In this document: one piece after another, positions 1-5,107 of the stretch | How positions within the stretch are numbered: position 1 is the first letter of the stretch | Layout of the letters: each line of letters starts with the position of its first letter | Origin: Methylomonas sp. | Lineage (GTDB): Bacteria > Pseudomonadota > Gammaproteobacteria > Methylococcales > Methylomonadaceae | NCBI GenBank assembly: GCA_026988195.1 | Contig: JALSLS010000281.1 | Coordinates: 1-11,120 of the forward strand | Reading direction: 5' to 3' | Length of the DNA stretch: 11,120 nt | Notes under the pieces: model-generated | Databases searched by the model: none | Told to the model about the DNA's origin: nothing | The model's input: the letters and a program-made list of their open reading frames with translations, nothing else | Translations under genes and position numbers: made by a program

Positions 1-140
1 GAATTTATAAGCTGCTGATTTTTGTCGATAGCAAGGTGCTGAAACAGGCGCATAGCAAGCTACGCAACTGTTTCAGCACCGCAGCTATTGGCAAAAACTC
101 AGCGGTTAGAAATCCGCAGTCGTGGCCGCGCGAAGTATAT
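1..140 (+). repeat. Palindromic MITE-like repeat element, copy A (left end cut by window)
   Basis: Bases 1-112 form one long imperfect inverted repeat. The inner arms ggtgctgaaacag (35-47) and ctgtttcagcacc (68-80) pair perfectly over 13 bp. Pairing continues outward through 19-32 with 84-97 and gctga (14-18) with tcagc (99-103). The loop holds a smaller dyad, tagc/gcta (53-56, 59-62). On the right, 115-139 is a 25-base core that recurs at 2048-2072 (minus strand) and 9644-9668. The first 12 bases are the reverse complement of sequence beside the 9644 copy, so the missing left end probably carried the inverted core. No open reading frame lies inside. A non-autonomous mobile or REP-type element is the likeliest explanation. 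Confidence 0.7.
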
Positions 141-144
141 AACG

Positions 145-172
145 CCCCCTATGTAAAATTTCGCATAGGGGG
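145..172 (+). other. GC-rich hairpin upstream of the Sco-peroxidase gene
   Basis: The arms ccccctatg (145-153) and cataggggg (164-172) pair perfectly over 9 bp around a 10-base loop. No T tract follows, so it is a poor intrinsic terminator. It lies 50 bases before the start codon and directly abuts repeat copy A. It may be a transcript-leader structure, a terminator for an upstream gene outside the window, or part of the repeat. Confidence 0.5.
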
Positions 173-193
173 TTAGACAACTGGTTACAAATA
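173..193 (+). repeat. Short direct repeat, copy 1 (partner at 4969-4989)
   Basis: Bases 173-193 match 4969-4989 at 18 of 21 positions, both containing caactgg followed by acaaata. Each copy lies directly downstream of a strong palindrome and is followed by a C-rich run. It may be the flank of a repeat family. The match is short and could be coincidence. Confidence 0.35.
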
Positions 194-222
194 ATACCCC
201 GACCTTAGAGGTTTTTTCAGAT

Positions 223-2025
223 ATGAAAATAATACCAAGCATCGTAGCAATTGGGTTACTGTATGCCGGAATAATAAATGCTAATCCGATAGTTCTGGCA
301 CCAGGCTACAGTGCATTAACATTTAAAGCCCCTAAAGCCGGTAGCTATTCATTACCCATTATAGCTAAAGCAACAGATGGGTCTGTATTAACCAAGACTC
401 ACCAGCAAAAGCAATTATTTGATTTTATGGGGGATAAAATCGTTTTACTTAGTTTTATTTACTCTACTTGCAGTGATGTTAATGGTTGCCCTTTGGCTAC
501 AGGCGTATTTCACAAAATAAATAGACGATTACAAAAAGAGCCGCAACTAGCAAAAAAATTAAGGTTGCTCACATTGAGCTTTAACCCCCTGCACGATACC
601 CCAAAAGTCATGGGTCAATATGGGGAAGGCTTTAAAAATGATATTGTCGATTGGCAGTTTTTAACGACTGAATCAGAGCAAAAATTACAGCCGATTTTAG
701 AGCAGTACCAACAAGATATTCAAAAGAACTATGATGAGCAAGGAAATTTTACTGGGACTTTTTCGCATATTTTACGGGTATATTTGATTGATCAAGATAA
801 GCAATTACGTAATATATATAGTGTTTCATTTTTACATGCGGATACTTTGGTTAACGATGTCAAAACACTGGTTGATGAAGTAAGTCATAAAAGTCAGCAA
901 GTTTCAAACACAGCCCTATTACCTGATAATAAACAGTCGTTAGCTTATTTGTACAATAATAGCTGGAAACCTCAATTAGGGCTGCCTCTCGCGCCTGCCC
1001 CTAGTGATAACCTTAGTAACGAAAAAAAAATCGCTTTAGGCCGAAAGTTATTTTTTGACCGTCGCCTATCTTTAAATAATACTTTTTCCTGTGCGATGTG
1101 TCATATACCTGAACAAGGATTTAGCAGTAATGAAATGGCAATAGCAGTGGGGATTGAAGGACGCACAGTAAGACGAAATAGCCCCACCATTTATAATGTT
1201 GCTTATGCAAAACTATTATTTCATGATGGTCGTGAAAACACCCTAGAACAACAAGTTTGGGGGCCGTTATTAGCGCATAATGAAATGGGAAATCCCTCCG
1301 TTGGCTATGTGGTGGATAAAATAAATTCTTTAGCCGATTATATAGGGTTGTTTGAACAAAGCTTTGAAAATCCGCCTAATATGCTGACGATAGGTCAGGC
1401 TATTGCCAGTTATGAACGGAGTTTAAATTCTGCCAACTCTCCTTTTGATCAGTGGTATTTTGGAAAACAAAAAAAGGCGGTTAATACCGCAGTAAAAAAG
1501 GGATTTAAGTTATTTACTGGAAAAGCAGGCTGTAGCACATGTCATACTATTGAAAAACACTATGCTTTATTTAGCGATAACCAGTTACATAATACTGGGG
1601 TGGGTTATCAAAGTTCGATGGGGGTATCTTCTAAAACCCAGAAAGTTCAAATTGCAGCGGGTATCTTTGTAGAGATAGATCAGCAACAACTAGCCTCTAT
1701 TTCTGAAACAAAATTTAATGATTTGGGGCAATATGAAATCACTCAAAACCCAAAAGATCGCTGGAAATATAAAACCCCTTCATTACGTAATATTAGTTTA
1801 ACTGCACCCTATATGCATAATGGCTCTCTATCGACTTTAGAGCAGGTTATTACATTTTATAATCAGGGTGGAGTAAGAAATGAAGCGCTAGATCCATTGA
1901 TTAAACCGCTAGGGTTAGTTCTGCAAGAAATGAGTGATTTAGTCGAGTTTTTAAAATCATTAACAGGCAGTAATATTAATCAACTTATAGCAGATGCTCA
2001 TGCTGCCCCCATTGGTGATATGTAG
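223..2025 (+). CDS. Sco/SenC-like domain fused to MauG/CcpA-type diheme cytochrome c peroxidase
   Basis: A 600-residue exported protein. A signal peptide (about residues 1-20, cleavage near INA-N) is followed by a Sco1/SenC thioredoxin-like domain (about 35-220). Its paired cysteines are C83 and C89 and its conserved His is H182, the residue that binds copper in Sco proteins; the Cys spacing is CX5C rather than the classical CX3C. From about 245 to 585 is a bacterial diheme peroxidase with two CXXCH sites, C290-C293-H294 and C437-C440-H441, the FHDGR segment at 333-337, and the C-terminal TPSLRNISLTAPYMHNG block (518-534) with M531. The family reduces H2O2 with c-type cytochromes or oxidises protein side chains. 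The fused Sco domain suggests copper or thiol handling coupled to peroxidase maturation or activity. The start is chosen for the signal peptide; a weak AGAGG lies 11 bases upstream. It is transcribed alone and convergent with mrp. Confidence 0.9.
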   Translation: MKIIPSIVAIGLLYAGIINANPIVLAPGYSALTFKAPKAGSYSLPIIAKATDGSVLTKTHQQKQLFDFMGDKIVLLSFIYSTCSDVNGCPLATGVFHKINRRLQKEPQLAKKLRLLTLSFNPLHDTPKVMGQYGEGFKNDIVDWQFLTTESEQKLQPILEQYQQDIQKNYDEQGNFTGTFSHILRVYLIDQDKQLRNIYSVSFLHADTLVNDVKTLVDEVSHKSQQVSNTALLPDNKQSLAYLYNNSWKPQLGLPLAPAPSDNLSNEKKIALGRKLFFDRRLSLNNTFSCAMCHIPEQGFSSNEMAIAVGIEGRTVRRNSPTIYNVAYAKLLFHDGRENTLEQQVWGPLLAHNEMGNPSVGYVVDKINSLADYIGLFEQSFENPPNMLTIGQAIASYERSLNSANSPFDQWYFGKQKKAVNTAVKKGFKLFTGKAGCSTCHTIEKHYALFSDNQLHNTGVGYQSSMGVSSKTQKVQIAAGIFVEIDQQQLASISETKFNDLGQYEITQNPKDRWKYKTPSLRNISLTAPYMHNGSLSTLEQVITFYNQGGVRNEALDPLIKPLGLVLQEMSDLVEFLKSLTGSNINQLIADAHAAPIGDM

Positions 2026-2044
2026 AGCGGGGGTTTGCCCGCTC
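2025..2044 (+). terminator. Hairpin directly at the stop codon of the Sco-peroxidase gene
   Basis: The 7-bp stem gagcggg/cccgctc with a 6-base loop begins on the last base of the stop codon. There is no clean T run after it, so termination is probable rather than certain. It is followed at once by the repeat hairpin at 2048-2081, and the two together separate the convergent genes. Confidence 0.5.
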
Positions 2045-2047
2045 AGT

Positions 2048-2081
2048 TATACTTCGCGCGGTCACGACTGCGCGAAGTATA
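2048..2081. repeat. Minimal palindromic repeat, copy B (possible bidirectional terminator)
   Basis: The arms tatacttcgcgc and gcgcgaagtata form a perfect 12-bp stem with a 10-base loop. Read on the minus strand, 2048-2072 matches the repeat core at 115-139 with one mismatch. This copy looks like two inverted element ends joined without the long interior of copy A. Lying 22 bases from the end of the convergent gene pair, it could terminate transcripts from both sides. Confidence 0.65.
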
Positions 2082-2087
2082 TGTGGA

Positions 2088-3179
2088 CTATGTATTTTGA
2101 ATAACAATATTAGGAAATTTACTACTGTAATCCTTACCTTTTAAAGCCAGTTTTCCTGCCATTTTACGGGCAATTGATTTATAGATTTCAGTTGGACGAC
2201 CATCAGGGTCAGCAACAACAGTAGGTCTACCTGAATCAGCAAATTCACGAATTTGAATATCTAAAGGCAGGGAGCCTAATAATTCAATATTATTTTTCTT
2301 AGCCATCGCCTCACCGCCACCTTGACCAAAAATAGCTTCTTCATGATTACAATTGCTACAAATATGGGTGCTCATATTTTCAATAATACCTAGGATAGGA
2401 ACATTCACTTTTTCAAACATACCTAGGCCACGTTGAGCATCAATTAGAGCAATATCTTGAGGAGTAGTCACAATGACAGCCCCTGTTACAGGAATTTGTT
2501 GCGCTAGGGTTAACTGGATGTCGCCTGTTCCTGGGGGTAAATCAACAATTAAATAATCAATATTATCCCAATTTGTATCCTTCAATAATTGCTGTAAGGC
2601 ATTCGTTACCATGGGGCCACGCCAAATCATGGGCTGGTCTTCTTCAATCAGGTAACCAATAGAAATAGTTTGAATACCAAAAGAAACCTTAGGGTTCATC
2701 CTTTTACCATCGTCACTGGCAGGGTAACCTGATAAACCAAGCATAGTTGGAATACTAGGACCATATATATCAGCATCGAGAATACCAACAGTTGCACCTT
2801 CAGCGGCTAAGGCTAAAGCCAAGTTAACAGAAGTTGTCGATTTACCTACCCCGCCCTTACCTGAAGCAACAGCAATAATATTTTTGACATTAGGGATCGG
2901 TTGTAAGCTTTGCTGTACCGAGTGAGAAATAATATTGGTGGTCACATTGACCATAATATTTCCAACACTAGGCAGCTCTTGTAATTTTTCTTTTACCGCA
3001 ATCTGTAATGAACCTAAATAACTTTTAGCAGGGTAGCCTAGTTCAATGCTTACGCTAACATTGTTATCTTCAATCATAATGTTTTTAACAGATTTAGCAG
3101 AAACTAAATCTGTTTCGACATTAGGATCAATAATAGATTTAAGCAACTCTTCTACAGCTGCTTTGGTGATTTGTGTCAT
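2088..3179 (-). CDS. mrp: Iron-sulfur cluster carrier ATPase Mrp/ApbC
   Basis: A 363-residue P-loop ATPase of the Mrp/NBP35 family, a cytosolic scaffold or carrier that delivers Fe-S clusters to target proteins. Residues 1-90 are the N-terminal MIP18/DUF59 domain. The deviant Walker A motif SGKGGVGKS spans 106-114, DADIYGPS 135-142, and the Walker B-type segment DLPPGTGD 213-220. The family's CXXC pair is C274 and C277, which bridges a cluster at the dimer interface. Length is normal. The start is placed at the ATG at 3179 because GGAG lies 6 bases upstream; a TTG at 3191 would add four residues and bury that site. In E. coli mrp lies next to metG but divergent; here the globin cluster separates them. 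A local demand from nearby Fe-S proteins is plausible but unproven. Confidence 0.95.
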   Translation of the reverse strand: MTQITKAAVEELLKSIIDPNVETDLVSAKSVKNIMIEDNNVSVSIELGYPAKSYLGSLQIAVKEKLQELPSVGNIMVNVTTNIISHSVQQSLQPIPNVKNIIAVASGKGGVGKSTTSVNLALALAAEGATVGILDADIYGPSIPTMLGLSGYPASDDGKRMNPKVSFGIQTISIGYLIEEDQPMIWRGPMVTNALQQLLKDTNWDNIDYLIVDLPPGTGDIQLTLAQQIPVTGAVIVTTPQDIALIDAQRGLGMFEKVNVPILGIIENMSTHICSNCNHEEAIFGQGGGEAMAKKNNIELLGSLPLDIQIREFADSGRPTVVADPDGRPTEIYKSIARKMAGKLALKGKDYSSKFPNIVIQNT

Positions 3180-3203
3180 GTAAGACTCCAATTAAAATAA
3201 TAA

Positions 3204-3220
3204 CCTAGTAATCAACTAGG
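3204..3220. promoter_or_regulatory. Inverted repeat at the mrp transcription start (candidate operator)
   Basis: The perfect 6-bp arms cctagt and actagg flank a 5-base loop just downstream of the predicted mrp -10 box. It covers the expected transcription start. It could be a repressor site or an RNA hairpin at the 5' end of the mrp message. It does not match an IscR, Fur or FNR site that I recognise. Confidence 0.35.
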
Positions 3221-3248
3221 GATATAGTACCATTTTATATAATATCAA
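3221..3248 (-). promoter_or_regulatory. Predicted sigma70 promoter of mrp
   Basis: On the minus strand TTGATA (3248-3243, five of six to the -35 consensus) is followed after 16 bases by TATATC (3226-3221, four of six to the -10 consensus). The implied start lies about 35 bases upstream of the mrp ATG. Confidence 0.5.
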
Positions 3249-3349
3249 GAGAGTTACTTATTTTATCCTTGCTTAAAGTGAAGCTTCAAGTCGGTATTAA
3301 TTACTGCTTATCTAACGGTCAATGTGAAGAGCATCACAAAACAATAAAT

Positions 3350-3368
3350 TAAAATACCAAGTATTTTA
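3350..3368. promoter_or_regulatory. Perfect inverted repeat upstream of the globin cluster (candidate operator)
   Basis: The arms taaaatac and gtatttta match perfectly over 8 bp around a caa spacer. The site overlaps the expected -35 region of the promoter whose -10 box is at 3377-3382. A dimeric repressor or activator bound there would control the globin cluster. The sequence is not the FNR consensus and only loosely resembles AT-rich NsrR-type dyads, so the regulator is unknown. Confidence 0.45.
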
Positions 3369-3376
3369 CTCTGTTT

Positions 3377-3382
3377 TATACT
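3377..3382 (+). promoter_or_regulatory. Predicted -10 box of the globin cluster
   Basis: TATACT matches five of six positions of the sigma70 -10 consensus and lies 32 bases before the globin start codon. No good -35 box is found 16-18 bases upstream, where the dyad at 3350-3368 sits. This fits a promoter that needs an activator, but is only suggestive. Confidence 0.4.
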
Positions 3383-3414
3383 TCAGACATCACACAAAGG
3401 AGAGCAATAGAGTT

Positions 3415-3975
3415 ATGACACACGATTTTGAAAAACTAACCCAATATGCCAAATCATTTACAGGATTAACGACAGAGTCTGAAAAACTGTTAAAGGAAGT
3501 GGGGCCACAAATAATCCCTAGCTTAAGCTCAGTTACTGAAACTTTTTATGCGGCTTTGGCATTAATCCCAGAAACAAAACCTTATTTGGAGGGGCGGGTT
3601 GAAGCACTACAAGCAATGCACACCCAATGGTTAGAAGGGCTTTTTACTAAAGACTTTGATACTAGCTATACAGAAGCTATGTATAAGGTTGGTGATGTTC
3701 ATGTCAAAGTTAAGTTACCCGTTGAGTTTATGTCAGGGGGGATGACATTGATAAACAATCAATTAATTCCTTTAGTGGTTAACTTATACAGTAATGACCC
3801 TGAAAAATGTACAAAAGTTTTGTCTGCGATTAATGCAGCAACAGGGTTTTCCTTGTTAACCATGCAACAATCCTATCAAGAAGCTAGCATAGCTGAAGAA
3901 TTAGAAAGGTTTTTGAAGATTTCAGGTATGAGTCAAAAATTATTTTCTAACCTTGCAGCTGCTTATAAAGATTAA
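3415..3975 (+). CDS. Single-domain protoglobin (globin-coupled-sensor-type heme domain)
   Basis: A 186-residue soluble protein resembling the protoglobin/globin-coupled sensor heme domain, which binds O2, NO or CO. It is nearly all helical. ALQAMHTQWLEGLF (64-77) followed by DTSYTEAMYKVGDVHVKVKL (82-101) is the family's signature region, and H96 in GDVHVKVKLP is the likely proximal heme ligand. The protein ends after the globin fold and a short C-terminal helix, with no attached methyl-accepting or GGDEF domain. Any signalling output must therefore be in trans, and the Roadblock gene 18 bases downstream is the obvious candidate. The start has AGGAG at 3398-3402, 12 bases before the ATG, rather distant. 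The alternative role is simple O2/NO binding or detoxification. Confidence 0.8.
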   Translation: MTHDFEKLTQYAKSFTGLTTESEKLLKEVGPQIIPSLSSVTETFYAALALIPETKPYLEGRVEALQAMHTQWLEGLFTKDFDTSYTEAMYKVGDVHVKVKLPVEFMSGGMTLINNQLIPLVVNLYSNDPEKCTKVLSAINAATGFSLLTMQQSYQEASIAEELERFLKISGMSQKLFSNLAAAYKD

Positions 3976-3993
3976 AATTTCAGGAGAAAAATT

Positions 3994-4356
3994 ATGCGTT
4001 CAGATATGTTAACTTCAATTCTTAATGAGTTAAATGGAACCTCTGCCGATATTGAGGCATCAGGGATTATTTCTACCGATGGTTTGATGATGGCATCTGC
4101 ACTGCCAGCGGATATGGATGAAGATAGAGTAGGTGCAATGAGTGCCGCAATGCTATCTTTAGGAGATAGAACTGCACAGGAATTGGCCAGGGGTACTTTA
4201 GAACAAGTTTTAATAAAAGGTGATAATGGCTATGTGCTGATGACACATGCGGGAGAGGAAGCTGTTCTAACTGTTTTAGCCAAGCCCAAGGCTAAACTAG
4301 GGTTGATATTTTTAGATGTTAAGCGTGCATCAGCGAGTATTGTTGACGTAATATAA
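3994..4356 (+). CDS. Roadblock/LC7 domain protein
   Basis: A 120-residue single-domain protein of the Roadblock/LC7 (MglB-like) family. It has the typical layout: an N-terminal helix (residues 1-15), a strand with ASGIISTDGLMMASALP (22-38), a long helix with DRVGAMSAAMLSLGDRTAQE (44-63), and strands at VLIKGDNGYVLMTHAG (72-87) and AVLTVLAKPKAKLGLIFLDV (90-109). Family members dimerise and regulate small GTPases or act in scaffolds; no Ras-like MglA GTPase gene is present here. CAGGAG at 3981-3986 lies 7 bases before the ATG. The 18-base gap to the globin gene makes co-transcription very likely and points to a functional link. The target is not visible in the window. Confidence 0.85.
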   Translation: MRSDMLTSILNELNGTSADIEASGIISTDGLMMASALPADMDEDRVGAMSAAMLSLGDRTAQELARGTLEQVLIKGDNGYVLMTHAGEEAVLTVLAKPKAKLGLIFLDVKRASASIVDVI

Positions 4357-4369
4357 TAATCCTGTATAT

Positions 4370-4389
4370 TTTGGTTATTTAAGACCAAA
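4370..4389 (+). other. Short hairpin between the Roadblock gene and the secreted-protein gene
   Basis: A 6-bp stem tttggt/accaaa with an 8-base loop lies in the 49-base gap. It is weak and has no T tract, so it is more likely an mRNA processing or attenuation structure, or nothing, than a terminator. Confidence 0.25.
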
Positions 4390-4405
4390 TTACAATGGGA
4401 TATAT

Positions 4406-4801
4406 ATGTTTTTTACAAAGAAAATAGTTTCAACTATATTGCTTGCAGCTACATTATCAGCTGCACCCGCATTAGTGAGTGCAGCAGGTAAAATAGAGAA
4501 TCCAACTACAGAAGAGGTTATTTATGCTATTGAAACCACAGTAAAGAATGCTGAAGCGGCGCTTTCAGCAATCAACAGTGGTGCAGATAAGGATGTTATT
4601 TTAGGCTTCCTTAGAGATACCAAACAAATAGCAAAAGAAATTGAAGTGACACGTCTTGGGCCTAATAAAATGAAGGCTTCATCGCAAATGAAAAAAGCAC
4701 GTTTTGCGGTAAGAAGAGATGAAATGGACAAAGCAAAGAAATATATTGAAACAGGCGTCAAGCATTACCATACACTTCGTAAAAGGTTTTATTCTTTCTA
4801 A
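4406..4801 (+). CDS. Small secreted helical protein of unknown function
   Basis: A 131-residue protein I do not recognise. Residues 1-26 are a clear signal peptide (KK, hydrophobic core, cleavage at VSA-A), leaving a mature periplasmic protein of about 105 residues. The mature part contains amphipathic helices about at 33-58, 62-82, 86-104 and 105-128, consistent with a four-helix bundle, and is strongly basic toward the C terminus (KHYHTLRKRF, 119-128). It has no cysteine. H120 and H122 near the end recall the C-terminal His of cytochrome b562, which has similar mature length, but no Met sits at the expected position near the mature N terminus, so heme binding is speculative. GGGA lies 5 bases before the ATG. 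It follows the Roadblock gene on the same strand after 49 bases and is probably the third gene of that cluster. Confidence 0.7.
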   Translation: MFFTKKIVSTILLAATLSAAPALVSAAGKIENPTTEEVIYAIETTVKNAEAALSAINSGADKDVILGFLRDTKQIAKEIEVTRLGPNKMKASSQMKKARFAVRRDEMDKAKKYIETGVKHYHTLRKRFYSF

Positions 4802-4824
4802 GGAATGGGCACAGAATACCCCAT

Positions 4825-4852
4825 CGCTCCAGCATCACGGAACGCTAGAGCG
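4825..4852 (+). repeat. Degenerate inverted repeat after the secreted-protein gene (possible terminator)
   Basis: The arms cgctccagc and gctagagcg pair at eight of nine positions around a 10-base loop, 24 bases after the stop codon. Only TTT follows. The GCTCCAGC wording resembles abundant intergenic repeats I recall from methanotroph genomes. It may act as the terminator of the globin cluster, but the T tract is poor. Confidence 0.4.
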
Positions 4853-4892
4853 TTTAGCAATGAGTTCCTCACCGTCTAAGGTAAGGAAATAA

Positions 4893-4962
4893 GTAGGATG
4901 TGCTGACGATAGGAAGCGCATCAACCGCAAGCGATGCGCTTCCTATCGTCAGCACATCCTAC
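4893..4962. repeat. Perfect 30-bp inverted repeat with 10-base loop
   Basis: Bases 4893-4922 (starting gtaggatgtgctgacg) are the exact reverse complement of 4933-4962, separated by aaccgcaagc. The flanks extend it imperfectly: ctaag lies 17 bases outside the left arm and cttag 7 bases outside the right arm. Perfect identity of both arms implies recent origin or active conservation. With no coding capacity it is best viewed as an intergenic palindromic repeat (REP/MITE type). It probably also stops read-through between the globin cluster and metG. Bases 4802-5043, about 240 in all, otherwise show only the degenerate repeat and the short direct repeat at 4969-4989. Confidence 0.8.
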
Positions 4963-4968
4963 ATTAAC

Positions 4969-4989
4969 TTAGGCAACTGGCAACAAATA
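4969..4989 (+). repeat. Short direct repeat, copy 2 (partner at 173-193)
   Basis: Matches 173-193 at 18 of 21 positions and, like it, follows directly on a palindrome. It may mark the outer flank of a repeat unit. Confidence 0.35.
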
Positions 4990-5043
4990 CGCCCTTAAAA
5001 AATACCACTATTTTATAAATCTAGCGTTAACCGCCTCAAGCTC

Positions 5044-5072
5044 ATGAAAGTGATGCTGTTTTATGGCATAAT
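5044..5072 (+). promoter_or_regulatory. Predicted extended -10 promoter of metG
   Basis: TGGCATAAT (5064-5072) is an extended -10 element with five of six matches in the hexamer. ATGAAA (5044-5049) is a weak -35 box at 17-base spacing. Transcription would begin near 5079, about 30 bases before the metG start. The leader lacks a recognisable Shine-Dalgarno sequence. Confidence 0.5.
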
Positions 5073-5107
5073 GATTGGTTCGTTTTTGTTGCGCTTATCA
5101 TTTACCC

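Noticed and set aside
1..112. CRISPR-like repeat array
   Set aside because: The structure is one long palindrome, not regularly spaced direct repeats, and no cas genes are present.
4522..4761. 79-codon minus-strand frame inside the small secreted-protein gene
   Set aside because: It is antisense to a gene with a clear signal peptide and ribosome binding site, and the apparent hydrophobic pattern follows from that gene's codons.
5075..5107. TTG start giving an eleven-residue N-terminal extension to MetG
   Set aside because: The extension has no family support and would start at or before the predicted transcription start; the ATG at 5108 matches the known N terminus.
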